Notes: generated from the sequence alone by a model not told the origin. 64,000 nucleotides of DNA from Brumicola pallidula DSM 14239 = ACAM 615 (GCF_000428905.1 NZ_AUAV01000024.1:1-64000); one strand, 5' to 3'. Positions 27,100-36,812 are shown, numbered from the stretch's first letter. Program-made: numbers and translations.

Positions 27100-29637
27100 A
27101 TGGTTAACTCAACTTCAAACTCTAATTTGCAAACTGTGCTGAGCAAAAATGACAGCACTGGCACGTCAATGTATTCTCAAGCGGTTCGTCATATTGGAGC
27201 TGCTAGTATCGCAATTTTGCTACTTGCTAGTTGCGGCGGAGGTAGTGATGCAATAGTAGAACCGACACCCTTACCACCGCCAGTTCAGCAGCCCACGTTG
27301 AATTATACAGGCCCAGCACCAGCAACTACCGACGTGCAAAACTTTAAGTTAGCCCTTTGGGATAACCTAGCGAAACCAGATCGTTGCGGTGCTTGTCATA
27401 TTCAAGACCAGCAATCACCACCTTTTGCTCGCTTCGATGATATAAACCTTGCTTATACAGAGGTTAACGGTCTTATTAATACCTCGCGTATTGCTGACTC
27501 TGCGCTGGTTACTAAAGTTGCTGGCGGACACAACTGCTGGTTAAGCGACGCATCTGCTTGCGCTGATATTATTAGCGCATGGATTGGCAATTGGGTAAGC
27601 ACGGAACAGGTGGAGACAAGCATAGAACTCAATGCCCCTGTGGTTAAGATCCCCGGTGCAAATAAGAATTTCCCAGCGGACTCAGGCTTGTTTGAATCAA
27701 ATGTGTATCCTGTATTACGTGCACATTGTGTTGACTGCCACCAATCAAGCGCTGCTATCCCTATATCGCCCTACTTAGCCTCATCCGATATTGCTGAAGC
27801 GTATGCCGCGGCAACCTCGAAGATGAACTTAGATTTACCAGAAGATTCGAGGATCGTAGCGCGACTACGAGATGAGTTTCATAACTGCTGGACAGACAAT
27901 TGTCAGGCTGATGGTCAAGCCCTAGCAGACGCTATTCAAGCCATGGCAGATGCCATTGACGTAACCGAACTAGACGCAAACCTAGTTAGCTCAAACGCAC
28001 TTACTTTATTTGATGGCACCCTCGCTACCGGGGGTGGTCGGTTTGAATCTAACCTTATTGCAAAGTGGGAGTTTAAAACCGCTTCGGGGAATATTGCCTT
28101 CGATACCAGTGGCGTAGAGCCCGCACTCAACCTTACCCTAAGCGGCGCTTACGAATGGGTTGGCGGTAATGGTATTCAACTGACTGATGGTAAAGCACAA
28201 GGTTCGACTACCGACAGTAAGAAGGTCCATGATTTGATTGTCTCTACTGGCGAGTTTGCCATCGAAGCGTGGGTTGCTCCTGCAAACGTCACACAAGAAG
28301 GGCCTGCGCGTATTGTCAGCTATTCAGGTGGCCGCGACAGACGTAACTTCACTCTGGGTCAAACGCTCTACAACTACGACATGCTATTGCGCCACGGCAA
28401 TACCGATACCAATGGCATGCCTGCGCTAAGTACGCGTGACGCCGATGAAGATTTGCAAGCCGCACTACAACATGTCGTGGTTAATTATGATGGTGTTGGC
28501 GGTCGCCAAATTTACGTGAATGGCGAATCTACAGATGACCACGACACGATTGAAGCTGCGGGTTTAGGTGACTGGGATGATAGTTTTGCATTCGTCCTTG
28601 GTAACGAAGTCTCGGGAGATGTGCCATGGGCAGGTACCATCAGAATGGCCGCTATGCACAATCGTGTATTGACCTCAGAACAAATCGTGAAAAACTTTGA
28701 TGCCGGTGTGGGTGAAAAATTCTTTCTCTTATTCGGTGTCTCAGAAATCATTAATGTCCCGCAAAGCTACATTGTGTTTGAAGTGAGCCAGTTTGATTCA
28801 TACAGCTACTTATTTACCGAACCTTCAATGATAAGCCTTGATGCAAATGCAAATCTGGATGGCATTACGTTAACCGGCATTCGTATTGGCGTGAATGGTC
28901 GAGAATCAAGAGGCGGTCAAGTATTCGCAACATTAAACCTAACCGTTGATGGTGTAGAAGCGGCGAGTAATGATTTAGGCCAGCAACTCTCTGCACAAGG
29001 GACCATTATTCCAGTGCAAAAAGGGCCTGTCCAAGACGAATTTTTCCTTACCTTTGAAGTATTCGGAGATGCGGTCTCTTTGCGTCCAACTGCTGACATG
29101 CCGTTAGCAGCGCAACCCGTCGACTTAGCACCACAATCAGACATTGGTATTCGGAACTTTGCTGAAGTAAATGCAAGCATGGCCGCACTTACCGGTGTGT
29201 CGTCTTCACAAGTAGACGTCAACGCAAGCTATCAGCAGTTGCGTCAACAACTGCCCAGCATAACAGACATGCAAAGCTTTTTAGCCTCAAACCAAATGGC
29301 AATCACGCAAATGGCAATACGCTATTGTGACGTTATGGTTGAAGACAATAGCCTAAGAGCCAGTTACTTTCCACAGTTTGACTTCAACAAATCAGCTAAC
29401 GAAAGTCTTGGCACCAATGAACGCGCAGCGCTAGTTAATCCGCTTATAGACCGCATGATCGGTAGCGGCTTGAGCAGCCAGCCCGCTTCGGCAGATGTAT
29501 CAACTGAGCTAAACAACTTAATCGATCGCTTAACGACTTGTTCAAATAGCAATTCTTGTTCAGCGCAGACTATACCCACAGTAGCAAAAGCAACTTGCGC
29601 AGCCGTTCTCGGCAGTGCTGCTGTTGTTATGCAATAG
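27100..29637 (+). CDS. LamG-domain di-heme lipoprotein
   Basis: An 845-residue lipoprotein (LLASC, Cys45). Two heme motifs lie in the N-terminal part: CGACH at 96-100 and CVDCH at 210-214. A LamG/concanavalin-like domain follows at about 320-540 (FAIEAWVAPANVTQEGPARIVSYSGG, QIYVNGESTDDHD, VLGNEVSGDVPWAGTIRMAAMHNR), which commonly binds sugars or matrix. The C-terminal third is helical. GGGGG lies before its ATG. Its place in front of DUF1501 suggests a surface complex. Heme attachment is read from the CxxCH motifs alone. Confidence 0.8.
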   Translation: MVNSTSNSNLQTVLSKNDSTGTSMYSQAVRHIGAASIAILLLASCGGGSDAIVEPTPLPPPVQQPTLNYTGPAPATTDVQNFKLALWDNLAKPDRCGACHIQDQQSPPFARFDDINLAYTEVNGLINTSRIADSALVTKVAGGHNCWLSDASACADIISAWIGNWVSTEQVETSIELNAPVVKIPGANKNFPADSGLFESNVYPVLRAHCVDCHQSSAAIPISPYLASSDIAEAYAAATSKMNLDLPEDSRIVARLRDEFHNCWTDNCQADGQALADAIQAMADAIDVTELDANLVSSNALTLFDGTLATGGGRFESNLIAKWEFKTASGNIAFDTSGVEPALNLTLSGAYEWVGGNGIQLTDGKAQGSTTDSKKVHDLIVSTGEFAIEAWVAPANVTQEGPARIVSYSGGRDRRNFTLGQTLYNYDMLLRHGNTDTNGMPALSTRDADEDLQAALQHVVVNYDGVGGRQIYVNGESTDDHDTIEAAGLGDWDDSFAFVLGNEVSGDVPWAGTIRMAAMHNRVLTSEQIVKNFDAGVGEKFFLLFGVSEIINVPQSYIVFEVSQFDSYSYLFTEPSMISLDANANLDGITLTGIRIGVNGRESRGGQVFATLNLTVDGVEAASNDLGQQLSAQGTIIPVQKGPVQDEFFLTFEVFGDAVSLRPTADMPLAAQPVDLAPQSDIGIRNFAEVNASMAALTGVSSSQVDVNASYQQLRQQLPSITDMQSFLASNQMAITQMAIRYCDVMVEDNSLRASYFPQFDFNKSANESLGTNERAALVNPLIDRMIGSGLSSQPASADVSTELNNLIDRLTTCSNSNSCSAQTIPTVAKATCAAVLGSAAVVMQ

Positions 29638-29659
29638 CAGATGCGAATAGGTGATTAAA

Positions 29660-31327
29660 ATGAAAAAAATAACACGTACATTTTCAAAAAAATACGCCGT
29701 CGGCGCGAGTGCAAAAACTGACCATGGTGGCATGGGTGGTAAAAACGGATCGAATCCAGATGCACCACTGTTTCATCAAGACCACGGCAAACCCGTAACA
29801 CGACGTGACTTCTTAGCTCAAGGTTTTACGGCTGGTATGGGCGCTGTTGTTGGCGGTTCAGTATTGAGTATGTTGGCAGGTTCTGGCAAAGCGTATGCAT
29901 CCTTATCACCTGATTTAGAGGCATTAAAAGCAGGCTGCGGTATTGCGACTCAAGGTGCAGGGAAAATACCTTTTATCGTATTTGATTTAGCCGGTGGTGC
30001 TAACATTGCAGGTTCAAATGTACTGATCGGGGGTCGCGGCGGACAAATGGATTTTTTAAGCACCCAAGGATATAGCCGTCAGGGCTTGCCTGGAGATATG
30101 ATACCAAGTATTGCTAATCCGGAAGTCGGGTTATCTGATTTTATAAATAATGAATTAGGCTTAGCATTTCACGCTGACAGTGCATTTTTGCGTGGTATTC
30201 AAGATAAACTAGCCGTAGGTAACCGCGCTAATGTAAACGGTGCCGTTATTCCCGCTCGATCAGAAAATGACACTGGTAACAACCCACACAATCCAATGTA
30301 TGGTATCAATCGTGCAGGTTCAGACGGCTCGTTACTAACCTTAATTGGTTCAAGAAACTCAGACAGTGGTGGCAGCTCAATGGCACCTGCAGCGTTGATT
30401 GACCCGGCAAAACGACCAACTAAAGTCGACCGACCGTCCGACGTAACCGGCTTAGTTGATACCGGCGACCTCGTGGGCTTATTAAGCCAAGAAGACGCCG
30501 TGTCGGTAATGGAGTCGGTCCAACGTATTAGTGACATGAAGCTCAATCGCGTCGATACAAAAATTAGTGGCGACGAAAACTTAAAAGAACTCGTGCGTTG
30601 TGGTTATGTAAAAAGCGCAGATATTGCGGATAGATTTGGCGACCCATCCTCACTTAACCCAGAACTTGATCCTAATATTGTGGGTGACGCTGGCATCTTC
30701 ACTCAAACAGAATTTGACGGTGACCGTGAGTTTCAAAAAACAGCGTCAGTAATGAAGTTGGTAATGAACGGCTTTGCAGGCGCTGGTACCATCGCCATGG
30801 GCGGCTATGATTATCACACCGGTAATCGAGCATCTGGTGAAGTAAGAGATCTGCGCGCTGGCAAATGCATGGGTGCGGTATTGGAATATGCAGCTCGCGT
30901 TGGTGTTCCGGTCATGATGTATGTTGTCAGTGACGGCTCTGTATTTAGTAACGGTATGATAGATGACTCTGAAAACGGTCGCGGTAAAGGTGTATGGACG
31001 GGTGATAACTCCTCCACGGCTGCTTCTTTTTTCATGGTCTACAATCCTAACGGCACGCCTCAATTAATTGGTGGTACGCCAGAAGAACAGGCTGTTAGCC
31101 AACAAATTGGCTATATGCGTCGCGATGGGTCTGTTGAAACCTCAGCAACACCGGCAGCAAACAACGTAAACTTGCTAGTCGAAACAGTTATTTTAAACTA
31201 CCTTGCTTTGCACGGTGAGCAGGGGCAAATGCGCACGTTATTCCCACAAACAGGCCTGGGTAACTCGGCGTTAATGGATTCATTAACCGCATTTGAACCT
31301 ATCGTAAATGGGGTGATTATTGCTTAG
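29660..31327 (+). CDS. DUF1501 family, Tat-exported protein
   Basis: A 555-residue protein. Unusual for a Tat protein, the twin-Arg motif (TRRDFLAQGF) is near residue 48, after a His/Gly/Lys-rich N-terminal extension, and is followed by a hydrophobic segment to AYA (about 80). The rest reads as DUF1501 (sulfatase/alkaline-phosphatase-like fold): KIPFIVFDLAGGANIAGSNVLIGG and GAGTIAMGGYDYHTGNR. The first Asp-type metal site is not in the usual form in what I can see. Start chosen at the ATG 29660 with AGG eight bases upstream. It is last in the operon and ends at the terminator at 31459. Confidence 0.8.
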   Translation: MKKITRTFSKKYAVGASAKTDHGGMGGKNGSNPDAPLFHQDHGKPVTRRDFLAQGFTAGMGAVVGGSVLSMLAGSGKAYASLSPDLEALKAGCGIATQGAGKIPFIVFDLAGGANIAGSNVLIGGRGGQMDFLSTQGYSRQGLPGDMIPSIANPEVGLSDFINNELGLAFHADSAFLRGIQDKLAVGNRANVNGAVIPARSENDTGNNPHNPMYGINRAGSDGSLLTLIGSRNSDSGGSSMAPAALIDPAKRPTKVDRPSDVTGLVDTGDLVGLLSQEDAVSVMESVQRISDMKLNRVDTKISGDENLKELVRCGYVKSADIADRFGDPSSLNPELDPNIVGDAGIFTQTEFDGDREFQKTASVMKLVMNGFAGAGTIAMGGYDYHTGNRASGEVRDLRAGKCMGAVLEYAARVGVPVMMYVVSDGSVFSNGMIDDSENGRGKGVWTGDNSSTAASFFMVYNPNGTPQLIGGTPEEQAVSQQIGYMRRDGSVETSATPAANNVNLLVETVILNYLALHGEQGQMRTLFPQTGLGNSALMDSLTAFEPIVNGVIIA

Positions 31328-31458
31328 TAAAGCGAATAAACGCTAACTTGGGCTAGGTTGTGGAGTTTAACGATTTCGAGGTAACAGTCTCGTCATGGGT
31401 GACAGGCAGGAATGCTTAAAGGCATTATTATGCTTAATATATGGCGACATCAATACAA

Positions 31459-31491
31459 GTAGAAACCGGTCTAAACACGGTTTCTACTTTT
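31459..31491 (+). terminator. Intrinsic terminator after the DUF1501 operon
   Basis: A perfect 10-bp stem, GTAGAAACCG paired with CGGTTTCTAC, around a 9-base loop and followed by TTTTCTTT. Confidence 0.9.
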
Positions 31492-31540
31492 CTTTATATC
31501 TAATTTATATGTAGTTTATATCGAGCTTATATCTAGCTTT

Positions 31541-32095
31541 TTATTTAACTTTCTTCCACACAAATTGCTCGAATGACTTATCCACAGGCGTATTGCCAAT
31601 GTGGTTAATGTAATTACTCATCACCTTTTGCGATAATCCTAAAATGATGTCCAGTAGATGCTGTTCGCCATAACCCGCTGCGTAAAAGCTATCTAATTCT
31701 TTTTGGTTAATGTGGCCGCGGTTTCGCACGATAATCAGAGTGGTATCTAGTAACGCTTGCAACTTAGTTGTTGGCATCGGTTGTTCATTGCGCAACGCAT
31801 CCGTTAATGCAGGGTCTACTTTCATTGCATGTGCAATGCCGGTATGAGCAGGTACACAATAATGACATTCGTGCTCAACATTAATACCTTGCCAAACTAC
31901 GGTTAACTCTTGGGCATTAAATGAGGAATTACAAAATAATTCGTGTAGCTTTTGATATCCCTCGAGCACTTGTGGTGAGGTCGCTAAAATGCCGTGCAAA
32001 TTAGGTGTCATACCAAACGCTTTTTGAGAGCCTTGCAATAATGGTTTACTTGCTTCAGGAGCTGATTCAATTGTGTGAATAGTTAGTGATGTCAT
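31541..32095 (-). CDS. Carboxymuconolactone decarboxylase / AhpD-like protein
   Basis: A 184-residue protein of the AhpD-like helical family. The motif ExxCxxCxxxH is present: Glu76, Cys77 and Cys80 (HECHYC) and His84. Such proteins act as thiol peroxidases or decarboxylases. The ribosome site GGAAATCC is just before the ATG. Its start faces the TetR gene and the palindromic operator pair, so it is likely under TetR control. Confidence 0.85.
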   Translation of the reverse strand: MTSLTIHTIESAPEASKPLLQGSQKAFGMTPNLHGILATSPQVLEGYQKLHELFCNSSFNAQELTVVWQGINVEHECHYCVPAHTGIAHAMKVDPALTDALRNEQPMPTTKLQALLDTTLIIVRNRGHINQKELDSFYAAGYGEQHLLDIILGLSQKVMSNYINHIGNTPVDKSFEQFVWKKVK

Positions 32096-32313
32096 TGGAT
32101 TTCCTTTAAATGAAAAGTTACTTCAACTTACGTTTACATGTGACAGTTACGAAATTTACGGATGAATAGATACATCGAGAAGCCTCTACACTGTAATCAC
32201 CATAAAAGGGGTAATCGATTTCCTGATTTCATTCATATGAAATCAGTTGACCCTTGGCGTATTGCAATAATTGGAGTGAAGTACCTTGTGTAAATCTGCG
32301 CTGCCGCTATTTA

Positions 32314-32327
32314 ATACCAATCGGTAT
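32314..32327. promoter_or_regulatory. Palindromic operator copy 1 (TACCN4GGTA)
   Basis: ATACC-AATC-GGTAT, arms match perfectly. It lies upstream of the AhpD-like gene. Probably a binding site of the adjacent TetR-type regulator. Confidence 0.6.
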
Positions 32328-32346
32328 AGTTTGATTAAATGGTATT

Positions 32347-32360
32347 GTACCGATTGGTAT
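32347..32360. promoter_or_regulatory. Palindromic operator copy 2 (TACCN4GGTA)
   Basis: GTACC-GATT-GGTAT, the same TACC/GGTA arms in a second copy, with its centre 33 bases after the first (about three helix turns). Confidence 0.6.
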
Positions 32361-32459
32361 AGTAAAGTCAACGGGTATAGATTTAGAGGTAAAGATGAAG
32401 GTGAGGGTAAATAGAACTAAAATAAGATTTATTTAAGAGTGGAGACCTACGGACCCAGC

Positions 32460-33062
32460 TTAGTCGAGCCCTATTCCGGCAAGAATGCTATCTACAGAAT
32501 ATTCTAATTCTGCTCTTAGCGCACCTGAGCGGGCCATAGCAGCAGTGCCTTTCAACATTGTATAAAGACATAAACTATTGGATTGAGCATTCTGACTTAG
32601 CCCTAACAGAATGGCTTCAGGGTCGTTACTAAAAATGTCAGCGTAACATTTTGTTGGTATTGCTTCTGCACTTTTTAGCAATAACTCGGCTTGCATCGGT
32701 ATGCCACCGCTAATCAACTCTGATTGACATAAAACTAAATAACAACCTTTAGCATCAGGAGTACTGCATTGCATATCAACAATCGACATCATGTGTTTTT
32801 TAAAGCGGCCTTTTAACGTGGCACCTTCCTCGAATAGCAATGCCATATGAGGTTTCATTTTGATTTCGAGATAGCGCTCAGTTGCTTTAATAAACAAGTC
32901 TTCTTTATTACCAAAAGCGCGATATATACTGGGCTTATTGATATTCATCCTTTCAATAAGGTCACTCATTGACGTACCGCTGTAACCCTTCTGCCAAAAA
33001 ACATACATTGCAGCATTTAGTGCTAACTCATAATCAAACTCGCGCCTACGACCACTAGCCAA
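32460..33062 (-). CDS. TetR/AcrR-family transcriptional regulator
   Basis: A 200-residue protein with an N-terminal helix-turn-helix (about 10-56): ALNAAMYVFWQKGYSGTSMSDLIERMNINKPSIYRAFGNKEDLF. The rest is a helical ligand domain with Cys residues. The start is TTG at 33062, supported by AGGGG eight bases upstream; no ATG fits. Palindromes with TACCN4GGTA arms lie on both sides of the gene, so it likely represses the AhpD-like gene and itself. Confidence 0.9.
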   Translation of the reverse strand: MASGRRREFDYELALNAAMYVFWQKGYSGTSMSDLIERMNINKPSIYRAFGNKEDLFIKATERYLEIKMKPHMALLFEEGATLKGRFKKHMMSIVDMQCSTPDAKGCYLVLCQSELISGGIPMQAELLLKSAEAIPTKCYADIFSNDPEAILLGLSQNAQSNSLCLYTMLKGTAAMARSGALRAELEYSVDSILAGIGLD

Positions 33063-33128
33063 CGTTTATTCCCCTGAAGTTAAATCAACTTATTTATCTT
33101 TCGATGTTTATGTTGCTGCGCCCTATGT

Positions 33129-33140
33129 TACCACTTGGTA
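33129..33140. promoter_or_regulatory. Palindromic operator copy 3 (TACCN4GGTA)
   Basis: TACC-ACTT-GGTA, the same arms as the two sites beyond the other end of the tetR-like gene. It lies upstream of the TetR start and 100 bases after the ApbE stop, fitting autoregulation. Confidence 0.55.
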
Positions 33141-33239
33141 TAGAAAATTCAATTTTGAATTTATCTATCTGCAGTTGAATGCTCAATCGACTAGCAAGAT
33201 CGATAATCTAGCGAATAAAGGTCATCGTTCGCAGACCTC

Positions 33240-34214
33240 TTATTGTTGCAGGCCATTCGAATAATGCATTTTACGTTGATAATCCATCACCACCGCATCG
33301 TAACCATCAATTCGATTAATCATACCCAGACCGTCTCGTAAACCCATAACAAAAACCGCTGTCGACAATGCATCGTTATAAGTGCTACTTGGACCAATAA
33401 TCGATACCGACTGCACATCGTAAGTCGATTTACCCGTTTTAGGCGACAAGATATGATGATAGCGTTTACCATCTTCTTCAAAGTAACGTTCATAATCACC
33501 TGAAGTCGACATGGCGGAGTCTTGCAATGGCATGACCACTGCTTGTTTTTCTTCGTCTCTAGGGTCACGTATACCGACAATCCAAGGCTTGCCCCGGCGG
33601 TCACCAATTAGACGAGTATCGCCACCTGCGGTCACTAAGCCGTGCATAATGCCCATGCGTTCGAGCAATGAAATAGAGTTATCGACGGCATGACCCTTAG
33701 CAATACCACCTAAGTCAATTTTGACTTTTTCATGCGTAAAGGCAACGGTCTTATTGTGTTTATTGAGGTCGATATGTTTGTAGTTAACCGCAGCTAATAA
33801 TGAAGCAATAGTTGCCTCGTCTGGACGTTGATTTTGCTTATAATTATACAAGTAACCCACACTCGCAAAGGTAATATCAAAAGCTCCCTTTGTGAGCGCA
33901 GAAATATTTACTGATTTATCCAGCAGCTCAAACATTTCATCACTGATCACCACCGGCTGTTGACCCGCCTTTGCGTTGATAAGGCTTAGTTCGCTGGTAT
34001 CAATATAAGGACTCATCAGTTGGTTAATACGCTCCATTTCTGCCATGACAGATCTCAACGCAAGCTCACCTTGAACTGGCGTTTCAGCCCAAACCTCAAC
34101 GTATATATTGGTCCCCATAATGCCTGCACTCTCAGAATACCACTCAGCTTTGAGTGAAGCAGAAAAGGCCAATACGAGAACAAGCAAAACACTGTTAATA
34201 ACGCGTATATTCAT
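33240..34214 (-). CDS. apbE: FAD:protein FMN transferase (ApbE)
   Basis: A 324-residue protein with a signal peptide (1-23). It follows ApbE/Ftp: MGTNIYVEVWA, SELSLIN, FDITFASVGYLY, KIDLGGIAKGHAVD, LVTAGGDTRLIG, STSGDYERYFEEDGKRYHHILSPKTGK, and SSTYNDALSTAVFVMG with the metal-site Asp. ApbE links FMN covalently to Thr/Ser in exported proteins such as NqrC/RnfG. No NQR or RNF gene is in the window; the flavinylated client is unknown. ApbE is also a recurrent companion of DUF3570/DUF4266/thioredoxin sets, which lie 13 kb away. GAGG precedes the ATG. Confidence 0.9.
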   Translation of the reverse strand: MNIRVINSVLLVLVLAFSASLKAEWYSESAGIMGTNIYVEVWAETPVQGELALRSVMAEMERINQLMSPYIDTSELSLINAKAGQQPVVISDEMFELLDKSVNISALTKGAFDITFASVGYLYNYKQNQRPDEATIASLLAAVNYKHIDLNKHNKTVAFTHEKVKIDLGGIAKGHAVDNSISLLERMGIMHGLVTAGGDTRLIGDRRGKPWIVGIRDPRDEEKQAVVMPLQDSAMSTSGDYERYFEEDGKRYHHILSPKTGKSTYDVQSVSIIGPSSTYNDALSTAVFVMGLRDGLGMINRIDGYDAVVMDYQRKMHYSNGLQQ

Positions 34215-34347
34215 GCAGAGTTAACCTCAATCAAAGTGTGTGCTTTTTGTAATTCTATCAGAAAAAATTACGCTTTATTAACCCACCCCGTATAAATCGA
34301 TAGCGTATTACTGAATGGTGATTAGAATTGGGTATTATAGTTGGGCC

Positions 34348-34614
34348 TTAAAATTGATAGAACAGATTTGCTAAACCGAAGGTAACTACAACCAAAAGTG
34401 CACCGCTAATAAGATACTTGGATGCGTAAGCGCCTTCCTTCCTGTGCTGCAAACAGTAGACAATGCTTATAGGAAAAAATAACAGCGACAGCACACCGTA
34501 CGCATATTGTTTGTTGCCAAATGCAGTTACTACAACAATGAGCGAACCGACAAAAAACAGTGCCGCGCCAAGCCCCACCAATATTATCATTATTACATTT
34601 ACAGCTAGTTCCAC
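34348..34614 (-). CDS. Small two- to three-helix membrane protein
   Basis: An 88-residue protein with hydrophobic segments at about 4-30, 40-55 and 67-85. The start is GTG at 34614 with GGG ten bases upstream. No family is recognised. Confidence 0.55.
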   Translation of the reverse strand: MELAVNVIMIILVGLGAALFFVGSLIVVVTAFGNKQYAYGVLSLLFFPISIVYCLQHRKEGAYASKYLISGALLVVVTFGLANLFYQF

Positions 34615-34695
34615 TTTATATTTACCCTTGCTCGTAATATGATTAAGAATCGAATTAGTTATCTTTCTAATTGATTTGGCTCTTAGCTAAACAGA

Positions 34696-34902
34696 CTAGA
34701 AAAACTTCTTACCTGTGAGTGCGATATAAATGGCAAAGAAACCAACGACAGCATAAATAATTTCAAATGCATCAATACCATCAAAATTGCCTTTAATTGC
34801 CTCTGAAATCAACATAAAAGCAAGCAATAATGATGGCATGGCGAGGACACCTATAATAATGCGTACAGTCAATGACAGCTTACCTTTTTCAGTTATGTGC
34901 AA
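34696..34902 (-). CDS. Small two-helix membrane protein
   Basis: A 68-residue protein with two hydrophobic segments (about 10-30 and 47-62). The start is TTG at 34902 with a purine-rich stretch upstream. Its EAIKGNFDG resembles EAIKGNFIG in the next gene upstream; this may be chance. Function is unknown. Confidence 0.5.
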   Translation of the reverse strand: MHITEKGKLSLTVRIIIGVLAMPSLLLAFMLISEAIKGNFDGIDAFEIIYAVVGFFAIYIALTGKKFF

Positions 34903-35123
34903 TCTGCTCTCTCTTATTTATTACTTTGAATTAGGCATCGCTAATACGATTTAATTAATGAGTTTTTACTGCGTATTGCTTGGCTCATCCTCTAGATTTG
35001 CTACCTGCTTCAGCATCGATAAATTCGACGCAACTTAGCATTAGTTGTCGCAGCCCTTATTTTTCACAGACCTTACTTGTCGCAGTCTTTATTTGTCACA
35101 GACGCTGAGAAATGATGATTTGG

Positions 35124-35444
35124 CTATTGCGGCGCTCTATTTGCCGTGAAGCCATATTCTTTGCCTAAACCAAAAATAATTCTCTCAGGGCCAATAAAAT
35201 TACCTTTAATCGCTTCATCCCATTCGCATTGCAGCGTGCTCGTGCCTTTTCTAAGTTTGCATGACCACAGGCTAATTCCAGATTCTATTTCGTTGTACTC
35301 ACCGCTTAATTCCCAACCGCGCCCCACGTACTGAGAAATAATTTGATGGAATCGTTCTTCCGACACCTCTTGAATAATATTGAGCCCATAATATTGGTAC
35401 TTAAATTCAGTTAACTTTTGTCCTAACAAAGCAAAAAGACTCAT
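35124..35444 (-). CDS. Hypothetical cytosolic protein
   Basis: A 106-residue protein without a signal; a mixed alpha/beta pattern (FHQIISQYVGRGWELSGEYNE, WSCKLRKGTSTLQCEWDE). GAGGG lies just before the ATG, so it is probably real. No family recognised. Confidence 0.55.
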   Translation of the reverse strand: MSLFALLGQKLTEFKYQYYGLNIIQEVSEERFHQIISQYVGRGWELSGEYNEIESGISLWSCKLRKGTSTLQCEWDEAIKGNFIGPERIIFGLGKEYGFTANRAPQ

Positions 35445-35604
35445 TATTCCCTCACTCCGTAGTTTTTTTGGATGTACTATTAACCTAGGCTGACTTTTAG
35501 CTTAGCACGATGTTCATCATACTGGGTAATATCAGAGCAGCGCGTGGCGTCCAATATAGCAGGGAGAAGAGGGATCAACAAAAGGAACATCGGTTATTCA
35601 GCAA

Positions 35605-35823
35605 CTATTTCCAGCCTTGCAACCAATGACTCTCATCTTTTAAGTCTAGCCAATTAATCGTCATGGCACGTTTTGACATGACAGCCTCTATGCAGCAGTC
35701 AACAACAACAATACCTTCCTCATCAAACTGCATCTTAGAAATGATAAAGTGCTTTTCTTTGTTAATCGGTGTTACCGCGGTCCACTTACTGTTAAGTAAT
35801 TTTTTGGGGTTTATTTTATTCAT
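35605..35823 (-). CDS. TIGR02450 family Trp-rich protein
   Basis: A 72-residue protein with INPKKLLNSKWTAV, KHFIISK and the C-terminal W residues (NWLDLKDESHWLQGW), the signature of the TIGR02450 Trp-rich family of unknown function. Confidence 0.85.
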   Translation of the reverse strand: MNKINPKKLLNSKWTAVTPINKEKHFIISKMQFDEEGIVVVDCCIEAVMSKRAMTINWLDLKDESHWLQGWK

Positions 35824-35925
35824 TGTAACTCAACTAAATTCTGCCACCGCGAAACACTGACAGTATAAACGATCAAAATTAGACTGTAGCTCAAACTAAT
35901 ACAGGCTACTCAACTACCAATCTAA

Positions 35926-36111
35926 TTAAGAATTCCAACGAATGTCAGATAGCATGACTATAATAAAGGTCGCGAGCGGTCCTAAAAGTATCGAAATCAA
36001 GAACCAGTTGAGTCCTCCTCGACCTTTACCTTGCGCTAGTCCTGCATTTATTAACGCTAATGTGCCCCAACCGACAAAAAAAGAACCGTTATTTAGTACT
36101 GCTTCAGACAT
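35926..36111 (-). CDS. Small membrane protein
   Basis: A 61-residue protein with a hydrophobic N-part and a stronger segment near the C-terminus (WFLISILLGPLATFIIVML); Gly/Lys linker between. AGGAG is eight bases before the ATG. Function unknown. Confidence 0.6.
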   Translation of the reverse strand: MSEAVLNNGSFFVGWGTLALINAGLAQGKGRGGLNWFLISILLGPLATFIIVMLSDIRWNS

Positions 36112-36204
36112 TATTTAAACTCCTTTCAATATTTATTTTGCTAATTAACAACCCGTACAATGTGCTCGAAAGCGGGTAAGTTAACTATACTTTTATAAGT
36201 TTAA

Positions 36205-36627
36205 TTAGTTTGCCAATAGCTTTTCAAGTAGCTCATCTATTTCAACTTTAAGCCCTCTATCTTCTATTTTATTAGCGCTTATTTTTGCGTCTTGGAGATT
36301 TTTAATAGCAGCGTCAGTCTGACCTAATTCAACTTGTAATGTAGCCATCGAAAATGCGATCGAAGACAGATGATCTTTTGAATTAATCGCACCTGCTTTT
36401 TCTAAGGCTTTTGCATAGCCTACAATTGCATCCTCTAACTCTTCGGTAAAATCAGCCAGTGTTTCCCATTGCTCCGGGTGATCTTTGTCGGTGTTTTCGT
36501 TGTCAATGCAAAGGGCGTTTAAATCCGCATAGAGCGAGTCAAATGCCTCTCGATCCTCTTTATCAGCAGCGTCCATTAGCTTTTCAGCTAAGCGATAGAC
36601 GGTCTTATATATTTTAGTATTAATCAT
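36205..36627 (-). CDS. Helical acidic protein with TPR-like pattern
   Basis: A 140-residue acidic protein made of helices: VYRLAEKLMDAADKEDREAFDSLYADLN, FTEELEDAIVGYAKALEKAG, LSSIAFSMATLQVELGQTDAAIKNLQDA. The last resembles a TPR unit. AAGG precedes the ATG. No function is evident. Confidence 0.6.
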   Translation of the reverse strand: MINTKIYKTVYRLAEKLMDAADKEDREAFDSLYADLNALCIDNENTDKDHPEQWETLADFTEELEDAIVGYAKALEKAGAINSKDHLSSIAFSMATLQVELGQTDAAIKNLQDAKISANKIEDRGLKVEIDELLEKLLAN

Positions 36628-36812
36628 TACTACTTACCTTTTTGTACATTCATTATGTTCTTGCATGACCAAAAGTCTGATTATTCTTGAAAACTTTCGG
36701 GTCAAGTATGAGCCGAGTTGACTCGCTTTTGATTTAACGGGAAGACGCTGGAAATACCTGCCATGCATCACGAAAGTGTAATTACATTGCAGGCCAAAAT
36801 CAACCTAGAAAA

